From positions 4,921,001 through 4,985,000 of the forward strand of contig CM072809.1 of NCBI GenBank assembly GCA_037013495.1: a DNA stretch of 64,000 nt, given 5' to 3'. Positions within the stretch are counted from its first letter, which is position 1; each line of letters begins with the position of its first letter. This DNA is from Hippophae tibetana. Its lineage: Eukaryota; Streptophyta; Magnoliopsida; Rosales; Elaeagnaceae. This document shows positions 50,101-58,790 of this stretch, piece by piece. Below the pieces are notes generated by a model. It searched no databases. It was not told the origin of the DNA and saw only the letters and a list, made by a program, of their open reading frames with translations. The position numbers and the translations under genes were made by a program.

Positions 50101-53100
50101 ATAGTTTTGTAGAGAAGAAAATTCTCTCCAATTTTATTTGTCATGGAATTGATCAACCAAGACATCACTATATTGTTTTCAGATTTCCATGTTTTGTATT
50201 GTAGATCGTCCTTGTTCGGAGCTACTGAATCGCCAGTAAGGTAATCATCTTTCATCTTGTCGCATATAAACATCATGATGGATTGGGACCACTGAAGGTA
50301 ATTATGCCCATTTAATTTGGGACTAGTGATGAGCATAAGACTGTTTTCCGTAGAACCAGTAATTATAGGTTTTTCCGTAGCCATTTATTTCAATTGTAGA
50401 TTATATATGGATTGAAATTTGTAGGTTTTTTTTTTTTGGATAATCTGTCGGGTCGGGTGGGTAGGGTTTCTCGGGTCGGTAGGGTGGACCGGGTCGAACG
50501 GGTAGGGTTTTCCCAGGTCAGGTCAGGTCAAGATATATTACAAATAAACTAGTTTACGGGTATTGGAAACAAAAAAAAGGAAAACAGAATGAAGTGTCGA
50601 CTTACTAACTTGCGGGACTGAGGCAGACGAAGATGATGATTGGCGACAACGATGATGATTTACGACGACGATGAAGAGATGGTCGGCGACAACGATGATG
50701 GTCGGCGACGATGATGGCTGGCAATGATGGTGATGATCCCTTGTTTGAGATGTTGACTGGTCTAACTACAATCATGAAACACCGTGCTTCTATTTTGTTA
50801 ACCGATCAATCAGTTTACACCGTTGTGAATACTTGCTTTCAAGTTATTCAACAATCAGTTAGTCGTGGTGATTTGCTTCAACGAAATGCAAGGTACACAA
50901 TGCATGAACTTGTACAAATTATATTTTCTCGGTTGCTTGAGATTGAGGTTGGATTTGAATCTGATACGGTAGATGTTGATGGTGACAGAAATCAAACGTC
51001 TCCTGAGAACTATTTATTTCGGAAGAAAAAAAAATTCCTTCCTCGGACAGAATTGGTGAGAACACAATTGGATACCAAGAACACAATTGGATTTCAAAAA
51101 TGCTCTGATACCATGAAGATTATATTACGAGAGATATGATCGAGATAATTGGAGTATATATTTTTACTTCATTCTCTGATTTTCTTTAATGTATATACAA
51201 CACTATAAATAGGAAAATAACAGATTAGTGGTCACTAAGCTAGTAATATAACAGCTGGTATCAACAATAATTACAGGTTGTTTTACACTGAATAATACAA
51301 CATATTCATCACTAATAAAGCAGATTCTCAGAAAAGTCTACAACAAGAATAGAGTACATTTTTTGTTTCCAAAGTTCAAAATTACCTATTCCATCAAACT
51401 TGTCTTTCATACTTTAAATACCCCATCTAGAATTCTTTCGAGTGTGTGCTTCAATGAACTGATTTTTTGGATTTCCAAGACAAATCTGTAAGTTGATCAG
51501 GCTTGAGACTTATCAAGAAAATTTCAATCTTTCTTCCACAACCCTCCAAGCTCTGATATCAAATTGGTAGGGAGTAATCTAACTTGAACACACACACGCA
51601 AAACACAATAACAAAAACAAGCAAGCATGCGCAAAAAAAAAATAATGAACACCAATATTTTTACGTGGTTCAGTCCAACATTTGTGAACGTAATTTACGA
51701 GAGGGTAAACCCTACCAACCTTCCACTATGAGAACTTTGATTACACACTCAGCAAGCCATAGAAACTAGGCTGCACAACTACCTCAGTTTACAATCAAGA
51801 ACAACAATTCACCGTTTTCTTGGAGCTTCACAACTCATCTCACTCTCAAAATTGATCTGATAAAAAAACTAACTAGGGCACTCAATTCAGGTTCTATTTA
51901 TAGGTACAAGCTTTACAACATCGGGTAGTAACAATCTCGATCAGCTAGGTTGAGTAGCAGGTGCACTAATGTGATGCACATCAAAACAGTTAAATGCCTC
52001 TTGATTTCAACTGCCTTACATATTTGTGTTATGTCAATGACAGCCTTACATATTAGGTGTAACTAACTAAATGCTTCAGTCATAATTCTTACAGTATATT
52101 GTAGAGATTTTGATGTTTTCTAGTTTATGACCCTAGTTATCTGCTGGAGCTTTTTGCTTTATGAAACTCATTACATTTTTTCTTCGTCTGCTAGTCATGT
52201 GATTCATGCTTCTCTATTTGTTTCATTTCTTTAATTCATGAATTAAGTCTTTGTCTGTGAACTACTTTGTCATGACATATGGGTCATGTCTTGCAGGAGA
52301 CTGTTGGTTACTTCTTCTGTCTAGAGGATCGGGCTTTACTCTGCAGAAAGTGTGATGTGGCTGTCCACACAGCCAATACCTTTGTGGCTGGCCACCATAG
52401 GTTTCTGCTAACCGGAGTGAGAGTTGGTCTTGAGCCTACTGATCCTGGTGTTTCCTCACCATCTAACAAGTCAATTTGTAGGGTGAAAATGTCAGAAGCA
52501 AATTCCCATCCTGCATCTGAAAAGGAGACCCCGATACCACTTTCTGGGGAGCACAGCATGGTATTGCCAATGTCAGAAACAAGTGCTTGTCCTGTGTATA
52601 GAAGAGAGAACTCAATGCCACTGGCTGGTGAATGCAAAAGGATAGTAACCATGCAGGCTGGTGGACTTCAGGATTTTACATCATCAAAGGAGTCATTTAC
52701 TGGGGGTTCTATTGGTGGAAGTATTCCACAATGGAATATAGATGAATTTATGGGGCTAAATGAGTTTGATCAGAATTTTTATTACATGGGTAATGGATCA
52801 TCCAAGGTACGTTTGTAGTTATAACCCAACCTTGGTGTTCTGCACCAAATTCCTTGCATTTGCAAACACGCACAAGCGCACACGCATGCATGTAGAGACC
52901 CTCAGGAAAAGACTAGCAAGCCAGGTATAGGCACTTTGCAATTTGCATGTATCTGCGCTTGCAAGGAATCATGAGATCTGATGGTCAGCCTCTAACCTTC
53001 CATATTGTTATAGTCTTTACCGGAGTAAAGGTTAAGTATGAATTTAGTGGTAACACTACTCATGGGGAGTGATCTAATTGTCTGTATTTTGTTCCTAAAA

Positions 53101-54945
53101 TCAAACAATATGGTTGGTATAAACTGCCTTCTTTTGGTTGATGTGATGACTATGACACCCATATTGTATACGGGCAAATTTTCTTCTTTTTGGTTTCACT
53201 CTGTAGTTAAATAGTTGCAACTTGCAAGGGATATAATTTTGAAGGAACTTACCTAGTAGCTTTCCTCAGATGACAAAGTTAGAATACTACCTATTTGTTA
53301 TAGACCATTTGAATTTCTCATCTCTCATAGTTTGGTTGCAAAACCTGAATTTTCTTGGCACTCTTTGCTATTGCTGATGACTAATACATTTGCAGAGCTA
53401 TTGTTCATGGGGGAAAACCGGGCAATTAAACCTTTTGTTATTTCTAGGCTCATTTTTATTTTTACTAACCGGATGGAAGGAAGTATTTGATTGTTCACAG
53501 GATATAAAACTAGGCTAGAAGCAGTGCAAAATTTATTTTTCTGATTGTAGTTCCTTGTACTTTTAAGCAGTCCATCTGGTTGCATGGTTTTGTAATAGTT
53601 TTCTTATTCAATAGAAGTCATTTATTATTGGCCCAAAAAAAAATTGGATATCTCAAAATCCAATGATGTATTCATTACAATTATTCAAAAAATGCAAGAT
53701 TAATGATAATCTTCATGTATCTGTGAGTAGTATCCAAAAAAAGGGAGAAATTTTCTCCTTTACTAGGATAACAGTGTGTCTACGTACATGTAATCATTGT
53801 AATGAGTAATGCCTCTTTTTTAATGGCCAAATATGCTGGATCAACTAATTTAGTCTTTTGTAATGTTAGGAATAGTTAAAAAAATGTATGGGAAGTTGAA
53901 ACGTTGGTTATGGGTTGTTAAGTTCTAGCTTTGATTAATATTAATTAATTAATAAACTGATGAGCTAAATCATTTATTAATGTTTCATGCGTTTATGTGA
54001 AGTGAAAGCCAAAAGTCATTCTTATGCTTTATATATTCACAAACTGCAGAGTTGTGTAGATGCGTGGTGTAGTGTGTTAGAGGAAACACCCAGGCAAAGA
54101 AGAGAGATTGCTTTTTTTTTTCCTTTTTTGCACGTGTACGAGAGAATAGGCAGCCAAAACATAAAGAACAATGTGTATTTTTGGATTCTTTATTTTGGGT
54201 ATGTGTACGTGTACTTGAGAAATTTGATGTAATGGGATTTTAGGTTAAATATTATTCTTGGGATACATTATTAGATTAACGCTCTTGCATCAAGAAGTGA
54301 TATTAATGAATTTATTTGTAACTTGCTGTGAATTAGGCTAATTTGTAGAACCAAGCAAATTTCTAGTGTCTTATTTTCTTGTTATATTTGCTTGCGCATT
54401 TGTTTATTATATTTGGTTATTTTTGTGCTTTTGTGGCCAATATTAACTTTTCAAAGGGGATAACTTGATTTTTGCTTATGTCTCAACTTTGACACATTAA
54501 TCCTCACTTATCTGCAGTCAAGCTAGTAAGAGTAACTCTAATGTTACCATTTATGGAAAATTAAAAGCTTGGATGGTGGTTGTTACGAACAAATAGCCAT
54601 AGATATTTTACCAGTTAAAAATGTCCAAGTAGTAGAATCTCATTTCCTCTATTTGCTGTTGAGACATAGCATGACTTTGCTTCTTTATATTTGCTCTAAT
54701 TGTATCAGGCTGATGGCGGCAAGCTTGGGGATTCGGATTCCTCAGGGTTTTGGGCAGCTGAAGAAGAACTTGATGATGGGTGCTTAGGTCTGGTACCCGA
54801 CTCCTGGACTGTGCCACAGATACCTTCCCCCCCTACTGCATCAGGATTAAATTGGTCGAAGAATTCTTATAGTTCACTGAACTGCACAGCATTTGTTCCT
54901 GACATATGTGACTCTAACAGTGCCAAACGCAGGAGGCAATTTTAA
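35145..54945 (+). CDS. BBX22: Double B-box zinc-finger protein, BBX22/LZF1-like
   Basis: A 309-residue light-signalling transcription cofactor. Exons are 35145-35327, 52297-52806 and 54709-54945, all GT/AG and all phase 0. B-box 1 spans residues 5-47 (C5, C8, C17, D20, C25, C28, H33, H42). B-box 2 starts at C57/C60 in exon 1 and continues with C69, D72, C77, C80, H85, H94 in exon 2. The sequence [20 protein letters not shown], the [15 protein letters not shown] block, and the C-terminal [20 protein letters not shown] and terminal KRRRQF follow Arabidopsis BBX22 closely. BBX22 acts in the nucleus with HY5 in seedling de-etiolation and pigment accumulation. The coding frame is intact. Intron 1 is 16,969 bp because of nested retrotransposons and separates the zinc ligands of B-box 2; intron 2 is 1.9 kb. 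Confidence 0.95.
36798..37300 (-). repeat. Element A left (3') LTR
   Basis: Begins TGTTAGGAAACAATATAAATTG on the plus strand and ends AATTCTTACA. It aligns throughout with 51565-52093. Confidence 0.9.
37301..39804 (-). pseudogene. Element A pol remnant: integrase, RT, RNase H
   Basis: Reading minus from 39804: integrase start ([10 protein letters not shown], then a stop), a hinge region (39158-38958), and RT with [13 protein letters not shown] where YVDD is expected, so a catalytic Asp is changed to Asn. An 18-bp tandem duplication just before this motif repeats RVFVLLY. Then come the [16 protein letters not shown] block (38006-37803) and an RNase H tail with ERTKHIDVK (37625-37389). Stops and frame changes occur throughout. 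Confidence 0.85.
39805..40284 (+). repeat. Left LTR-like segment of B
   Basis: Starts TGTTGGAGATG, has a TATA-rich stretch near 39896, then short reiterated blocks of the type CAAGGCT(T)AGGCACTGTGTCT. It ends TATGCTCAAACA. Its second half is related to 46447-46708. Confidence 0.6.
40285..41121. other. Unassigned internal segment of B
   Basis: No recognised protein. Open frames at 40425-40622 and 40706-40984 have no family resemblance I can name. It separates the left LTR-like segment from the primer site, so it is probably a further insertion or a recombined leader. Confidence 0.4.
41122..41257 (+). repeat. Short LTR-like block with adjacent primer site
   Basis: Bases 41122-41245 begin TGTTGAAGGATTG, carry GTCCCACATCGACTAGG and end TATATACCA. 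A perfect TGGTATCAGAGC primer site follows at once (41246-41257). This is the layout of a short copia/TRIM 5' LTR. No matching copy follows the pol gene. Confidence 0.65.
41391..41640. repeat. Imperfect ~123-bp tandem duplication in the B leader
   Basis: TCACCGCCGGCACAGGG occurs at 41391 and 41514, followed in both by GAAGAACAGCCGC, GACGTCCGG/AACGTCCGG and GCGAGTGGGCCACACGTG. GC-rich, just upstream of gag. Confidence 0.75.
41555..42216 (+). repeat. Exact 331-bp tandem duplication over the gag start
   Basis: 41555-41885 and 41886-42216 are identical by eye. The unit includes the gag ATG and its first codons, so the leader carries a decoy first copy of the start (~41855) before the functional-looking start at 42186. 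Lack of divergence implies a recent event. Confidence 0.9.
42186..43190 (+). pseudogene. Element B gag (frameshifted)
   Basis: Starts [20 protein letters not shown], then [18 protein letters not shown] (copia gag). A frameshift near 42560-42600 moves to a second frame, which continues through [17 protein letters not shown] to the zinc knuckle [14 protein letters not shown] (residues of CX2CX4HX4C intact). A second shift near 43160 is needed to enter pol. Since copia elements normally use one frame, both are probably mutations, though the second could be programmed. Confidence 0.85.
43140..46274 (+). CDS. Element B pol: protease-integrase-RT-RNase H, open 1,044-codon frame
   Basis: The best preserved retrotransposon frame in the window. 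Protease: [11 protein letters not shown]. Pre-integrase: [15 protein letters not shown]...CESC. Integrase core: [23 protein letters not shown] (D, D, E present). [45 protein letters not shown] and an intact YVDDIVITG. RNase [27 protein letters not shown] and RTKHIEID, then [10 protein letters not shown] and stop. The first residues of the open frame overlap the end of gag in another frame. A purine tract (GAGGGAGAG) follows before 46282. All catalytic residues I can check are present, but gag is broken upstream, so independent activity is unlikely. Confidence 0.9.
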   Translation: MLIQVNQMRLISSSSKWVIDSGATDHMTGNSSLFSTLQSHTSTSTVTLADGSPSRVLGSGTITPTPLLPLSSVLHLPSLSFNLISVSQLTRNLNCCISFFPDRCLFQDLMTKKTMGKGHESGGLYILDTPIPKSVAYSSVTSPFEAHCRLGHPSLPLLKKLCPQFSKVSSLDCESCQFAKHHRLSSNPRVNKRASVPFELVHSDVWGSCPILSKPGFKYFVTFVDDYSRVTWLYLMKSRSELFSIFCAFCVEIKTQFNVSIRTLRSDNAKEYTSALFQSYMVQNGMLHETSCVDTPSQNGVAERKNKHLLETARALLFQMNVSKPFWADAVSTACFLINRMPSSVLHGEIPYKILFPNKSLFSVEPRIFGSICFVRDVRPHVTKLDPKSLKCIFLGYSRLQKGYRCYCPSLNKYLVSIDVTFMEDIPYFSSSLPPACQGENDDLLVYSITSSEPVSDPVPVRPPITQVYSRHRPSNSCPAPAPSSSDPVLNDDLPIALRKGKRQCTYPISSFVLYNCLSSSSCSFIASLDSISIPKTVHEAISHPGWHNAMIEEMNALDDNGTWDLVDLPSGKRAIGCKWVFTVKVNPDGSVARLKARLVAKGYAQTYGVDYSDTFSPVAKLTSVRLFISMAATHHWPLHKLDIKNVFLHGDLQEEVFMEQPPGCVAQGESRHVCRLRKSLYGLKQSPRAWFGKFSQAIETFGMMKSKSDHSVFYKQSEAGIILLVVYVDDIVITGSDTTGISSLKSFLHTQFHTKDLGMLKYFLGVEVTRSKKGIFLSQRKYVLDLLTETGKLGAKPCSASMTSNIHLIGDGEPFKDSERYRRVVGKLNYLTVTRPDIAYSVSVVSQFMSSPTVRHWAALEQILCYLKGAPGRGILYANHGHTRIECFSDADWAGSKVDRRSTSGYCIFIGENLVSWKSKKQNVVSRSSVESEYRAMAQSTYEIIWIYQLLDEVGLKTSVPAKLWCDNQAALHIASNPVFHERTKHIEIDCHFVREKIQQGLISTGYMKTGEQLGDIFTKALSGVRVDYLCNKLGMTNIYATT
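46282..46708 (+). repeat. Right LTR-like segment of B
   Basis: Begins TGTTAAAGATGATTT directly after the purine tract and has TATATAAATAG near 46390. A possible short LTR end (GATTTTACA) lies at 46445. From 46447 it resembles the left segment (CTCAAACG...GAATGTTCTA...TTGTGAGGATGCTTGTAAAATCCAA). It ends TGTTCAAATG at the CATAC duplication. Confidence 0.55.
46709..47311 (-). pseudogene. Element A gag/pre-integrase remnant
   Basis: The piece of A between the B and C insertions. The minus frame 46910-46689 has the pre-integrase pattern [18 protein letters not shown]. Further right (~47310-47200) a gag-like segment reads [19 protein letters not shown] before stops. Protease and most of gag are absent. 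Confidence 0.75.
47312..47527 (-). repeat. Element C left (3') LTR
   Basis: Plus-strand start TGAAGATTATATTATAAGAG, end GAAAAGTCTACA. Closely similar to 51114-51342. Confidence 0.9.
47535..50384 (-). pseudogene. Element C gag-pol remnant
   Basis: Gag opens at 50384 ([33 protein letters not shown]) and is broken near 50090. It resumes with [19 protein letters not shown] and the zinc knuckle [14 protein letters not shown]. Protease has VDSGASDHM, but the conserved Trp codon before it is TGA (49337-49339). Pre-integrase ([15 protein letters not shown]) and integrase parts follow to ~48420. A large deletion joins late integrase to the late RT block [18 protein letters not shown] (48364-48059). 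RNase H ends the element ([20 protein letters not shown], 47858-47535). Confidence 0.9.
50741..51030 (+). pseudogene. Captured ARF-GEF (GNOM/GNL-type) gene fragment in element C
   Basis: An open plus-strand frame (50711-51139, antisense to C) lies between the C LTR and gag, where copia elements normally carry noncoding leader. The part [59 protein letters not shown] matches in order the N-terminal (DCB-HUS) region of GNOM/GNOM-like large ARF guanine-nucleotide exchange factors, which act in Golgi/endosome traffic. An acidic stretch follows ([10 protein letters not shown]), as in that family. Only ~95 residues are present, with no Sec7 domain. Upstream, a GATGATGG/GGCGACGA triplet-rich repeat (50620-50735) marks one junction. 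I infer capture of host coding sequence by the retrotransposon. Confidence 0.7.
51114..51342 (-). repeat. Element C right (5') LTR
   Basis: Plus-strand start TGAAGATTATATTACGAGAG, end GAAAAGTCTACA. High similarity to its partner shows that C is younger than A. Confidence 0.9.
51343..51564 (-). other. Element A leader remnant
   Basis: The short stretch between C and the A right LTR. It holds the A primer site region (~51550-51564) and noncoding leader; gag start codons are not recognisable. Confidence 0.6.
51565..52093 (-). repeat. Element A right (5') LTR
   Basis: Begins TGGTAGGGAGTAATCTAACTTG on the plus strand and ends AATTCTTACA, followed by the GTATA target duplication. Numerous differences from the left LTR show that A is old. 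Confidence 0.9.
52807..54708 (+). other. BBX22-like intron 2
   Basis: 1.9 kb from AAG|GTACGT to TTGTATCAG. No recognisable transposon ends or genes; the small frames inside are low-complexity. Confidence 0.85.
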
Positions 54946-55936
54946 TCCCTGGATTTTAATTTTCCATGTTGATGAAGTTAGCAATCTCTTGTTTGGATAT
55001 GCACGTGGTATAGCCTTGAATATGATATTCTTTATCATAACAGCGCTAGTGCTGTGTGCAATGTGCTAGTGATTTGTAGGGGAGAGATTTGTCTCTGTAC
55101 TTGCATACAAATTTGTAGATTTAATGGAGATGCATATATTTTTGGTTGATTGGTGAAGTGCGGGCCTAAGATATTTTCTTTTCTTTTTGATTAAACTCCT
55201 AAGTAGTAATATCCTTAGCAGTTGGATTTGGATTTATATGCTTATTTTAATATGAATATTTAAATGATTGTTATCAAATGATTATTGATCTTTTCTTTTT
55301 CATGTAAATAGGTGTAAGAAAACTAGGGAGAAAAATGAGGTTCGATTTGATGTTATTTAGGGGGAGGTTAGTGGGAATTTTGTTATTGAATCGATTGTAG
55401 ACTAATTCTTTTTTTATTTATTTACGAGTATTGACCATACTCATAATTTTAAGTTTCATGTTACTCCTACTGTTTATATATATAGTTTAGTCAAATATTT
55501 TTAAATAATATTGATTTTTAAAAAATACAATTTAATGGTATATGTATTTTTAGTTGTAATTAATTTTTTTTATTTAATAATTATTTATTTATTTAAGTTT
55601 TTAGATTTATTAACATGTATACTTTTAAATGGTTTGTTATTCAAAGGTTATTATTATTTATCAATTTATTTATTTAAATAATTTGTTATATATATAAAAA
55701 GTTAATAGAAATATATGTGTGCTTCATGTACTATATTATTGATTCACATCATGCAGTTAACTTACATTACATGATGTTTGCCTCCCTTATTTCCCTTAGA
55801 AAGATTTCCAATTAACGTCGACGGTCTCTTGTACGTAGAAATTGCAGATTCAAGAGAGCTTGTGTAAGTAAGGTTGTGTTGAATTAATGGCATGCTATTC
55901 AGCTGATGACTAAGTTTGAGTACTTCGGGGTGGGGG
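54946..55936 (+). other. BBX22-like 3' UTR and downstream spacer
   Basis: The stop at 54943-54945 is followed by ~250 bp of leader-like, less AT-rich sequence probably forming the 3' UTR. I see no unambiguous AATAAA. From ~55200 it turns AT-rich with no gene. Confidence 0.5.
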
Positions 55937-56235
55937 TAGGGCTGTCCAAAAATTGGGCCGGATCGGATTGAATCGAACATTTTTGTAAATGAAACGGTTC
56001 GATTCGGTCCATATTAAGTAAAACCGATTTTAAAACGGTTCGGTTCGATTCAATTATAAAATATTATAAATCGGTCGGATTGGACTAGTTGTCGGGGTAT
56101 ATATATATATTTTTTGTTTTTGAGTTAAGATATTCAGCCGTTAACACTTAACCCTAACCCTAGAAATCGAAATCTCATTTCTTCTACGCTTTGCGTTCGC
56201 CACTTCGTTGTCTACGCTCTGGGTTTGGCCTCGTC

Positions 56236-56410
56236 GCTTCCACCAACAGTTAGCCACCGCTCCTCGTGTTGCTTTCACCAACAACTAGTCACCGTTCCTC
56301 GCATTGCTTCCACCAATAGCTAGCCATTGTTCCATGCGTTGCTTCCACCAGAAACTAACCACCTTTCATCGCATCGCTTTCACCAGCAACTAACCAACTC
56401 TCGTCGCGTC
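56236..56410 (+). repeat. 35-bp minisatellite, five units
   Basis: Five consecutive 35-base units of the form GCTTCCACCAACAGCTAGCC... fit exactly into 56236-56410 (175 bp). Units differ by several substitutions but no indels. Confidence 0.9.
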
Positions 56411-57923
56411 GTGTCATGACAATCATGGACAAAAATCACGAAATAGGTATGTGGTCTACTACTACTGGTAGTAGTTTTTTCCTGAATAAACTGAATGGTA
56501 AGTCTGAAGTCTGAAATCTGAAATTTGAATGGTATGTCGTTTTTTTGTTAGTTTGAACTCTGAAATCTGAATGGTATGTCATTTTTTTGTTAGTCTCTCT
56601 GAAGTTTGAACAATTTTTTCTCACAGAGTTCAATTTTTTTTAAATGGTGAAAACTAATTAATACTGTTAGAAATTATAATTTCAGTTAAATTTTTCGTAC
56701 GTTGCTTCTCTTTTAAAGCTTACTTATTTTGATTAAGTTCTCTTTATAGATTAAATGTATATAATTCATTTTATTAATGTTTGATCATTATGAATTTCAA
56801 GAGGTACAGGTCTACCCCCAAGAATAAAAAATCTTTGTCATCAATTTGTTCATCTACATAGTTCATTTTTTAGTTTAAGCTAATTATAATCATCAGGATG
56901 CATTCCACCTTTCTTATACCCATATGTTAGAAGGTAGAGTTATTTTTTGCCTGTTGGATCCGATTCTAGTTCCTATCAAATTGTTATCAATATTTGTTTG
57001 ATCTAGAAAGTTAATTAAACTTAGAGCTCAAATTCATGTCTTGTTGATGGTCTGAACTCTGGAGAGTATTCTCAGGGTTGGTTCTGAGTGAACAACAACC
57101 ACTGTGGAGTGTGGACTCGTTTAGATAATAAATTTCTCTTAAAAAAAAAGCACAGGATTAAGAGCATTTGTATCCAATATATATATATTTATTTATATGA
57201 CTATTATCCTACATTTAAAAAGTGTTTAAACAAATTACCTTAGTATAATCACAGTTCACGGAATACATTGATCTTTACAATAAAATGTGTTTTTTTATTA
57301 ACATGATTTGTGAATATAAATTTTTATATATGATTTATATATAATCTGTATTTTTGTCATAAAATGTACATAAATTGTGGTGTTTTTGTTTTATAGGTTC
57401 TTATTAAATCATATTAGTTCTTAATTTTTAAAATATACATAAACGATGTTTAAATTAATATTGTTATAGATTCATTAACGCCTGATATCATATATGTAGC
57501 TATAAACTAAATATTTATGCAGATAATTATATTTTAAATGTAACTAATTCACAAAGTTAATAAATAATAAAAAAAACAAAGTTTTTATTAGCATTCAATT
57601 GTATAAAATTAACATCTTTGTAATGTAGTGGCACCAAATATTTTGTGAAACACTCAAATTTAAGGTAATGTCATGGATTGTTTCAATGTGAGTCGTGTAA
57701 ATGCTATTTAAAAAAAATTCACAAAATGTCCTTCACTATAGGTTTATGTTATAATTAGGCTTAGCTGAAAATAAAAATAAATTCTTTAAACGTTCTATAA
57801 TCTATTAATTATATAAACTTTGGTGAATGATATTATGTTAGTTTTGAAATGATTTTTGATTAAGTACAAAACGTAATATTTTAATATATTAAGAATATGT
57901 ACTAATTTATATTCTATATATAG

Positions 57924-58790
57924 GTGATGATGTACATGAGTTTATTAGACCAATTCAATTTACAAACTTTACTATGTCTATGATTAAAGACATTAAACCT
58001 GAAATTCATCCGAAATGAAAAATCCACCACAAAATTTAAATGACTCATCTTCAAAAAAGAGAATAGAAGTAAGTAATGTTCACCCCGATAACAAATCTGA
58101 TATGAAGAAACCAAAAAAATTTAGGTCAAAAATATAAAATCATTATTCATATATTTTATCCTATGATGTGGAAAATCCTAGAGCTACATGTTATTATTGT
58201 AAAAAAAAGTTATGCTGCTCATCCCACAAGGAATGTAACTACTTCAATGATATATTACTTCAAAAATTTATGTAAGAGGATTCCTAAAGAAGTAATAAAG
58301 GACAAAAGATGTTAAGTTTTCAAACACAAAAAGTAGAGGATGATAAGATAACTCATAAATTAGTTGCTCTATCATTTGATGCAAAACGTGCTAGAGTTGC
58401 TCTCGCAAAAATGATTATTATTGATGAATTGTCTTTTAGGTTTGTTGAGGGTGAGGGATTTAAAGATTTTATAGCTAAAATTTGTCCTAAGTTTCATGTG
58501 TCATCTCGTCAAACAATTTCTAGAGAGTGTTTTAACTTTATTTAGATGAGAAAAAAAATTTGAAGAACTTTTTCATAAGTAAAAAACAAAGAGTTTGTTT
58601 TACTAGTGATTGTTGGATTTCAATTCAAAATATTAATTATATTTGTTTAACCACTCATTATATTGACAAAGATTGAAAATTACAAAAAAGAATTATAAAA
58701 TTTTGTCAAGTTGAGAATCATAAATGTGATACAATTGAAAGAATGATAGAACAGAGTTTGCGTGATCGGGATATATGTAAAGTATTCACC
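57924..58790 (+). pseudogene. hAT transposase pseudogene (BED finger and N-terminal part)
   Basis: Translation pieces give a BED-like segment (ATCYYCKKKLCCSS, ~58185-58220). An open 78-codon frame (58309-58545) contains SFDAKRARVALAKMIIIDEL and FRFVEGEGFKDFIAKICPKF, the conserved region after the finger in plant hAT transposases. Later pieces (RVCFTSDCW-like, 58590-58620) need frame changes. Multiple stops make it inactive. It is unrelated in detail to the intact SLEEPER-like gene at 23-25 kb but belongs to the same superfamily. Confidence 0.75.

Larger units (their letters stand above)
47312..51342 (-). mobile_element. Copia element C, nested in A, with a captured gene-like segment
   Basis: A 4.0-kb element with LTRs at 47312-47527 and 51114-51342 (216 and 229 bp; TGAAGATTATATTA...AAAAGTCTACA). 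The target duplication ACAAG is at 47307-47311 and 51343-51347. A perfect primer site (complement GCTCTGATACCA, 51102-51113) adjoins the right LTR, and minus TTGAGGGGGAG adjoins the left LTR. Gag, protease, integrase and RNase H remnants are present; most of RT is deleted. The ~730-bp leader contains the ARF-GEF-like frame listed separately. Confidence 0.95.
36798..52093 (-). mobile_element. Copia element A, host of two nested insertions
   Basis: LTRs at 36798-37300 (503 bp) and 51565-52093 (529 bp) align along their length and end TG...CA. The target duplication GTATA is at 36793-36797 and 52094-52098. Orientation is minus: a primer site (complement of GCTCTGATATCAAATTGG, 51550-51567) sits beside the right LTR, and a purine tract (minus AAGGTGGAGAA) beside the left LTR. 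A is antisense to the BBX22-like gene. Its own sequence is about 4.4 kb, with most of gag missing. The rest of the span is elements B and C. Confidence 0.92.
35328..52296 (+). other. BBX22-like intron 1, 17 kb, retrotransposon-filled
   Basis: Donor CCAG|GTAGCC and acceptor TCTTGCAG. Of 16,969 bp, 15,301 belong to element A with its nested insertions and one target duplication, leaving an ancestral intron near 1.67 kb. The flanking native parts (35328-36797 and 52094-52296) show no gene; a run of about 13 G lies near 35489. Confidence 0.9.
55937..58790 (+). mobile_element. Truncated hAT transposon relic
   Basis: The left end TAGGGCTGTCCAAAAATTGG resembles hAT terminal repeats and is followed by subterminal CGGTTCGATTCGGT-type repeats common in hAT ends. 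The interior has a 35-bp minisatellite, then AT-rich DNA, then transposase remnants. No matching right terminal repeat was found, and similarity ends near 58790 close to the VTE6 3' region, so the 3' half is lost. Confidence 0.7.

Noticed and set aside
50711..51139. Treating the ARF-GEF-like frame as an independent host gene
   Set aside because: It lies between the LTR and gag of element C, lacks a Sec7 domain and promoter, and the ends are transposon or simple-repeat sequence.
52308..52652. Minus-strand 114-codon frame
   Set aside because: Antisense shadow of BBX22 exon 2.
55937..55980. Minus-strand ORF over the hAT terminal repeat (55762-55980)
   Set aside because: It crosses the transposon end and has no family resemblance.
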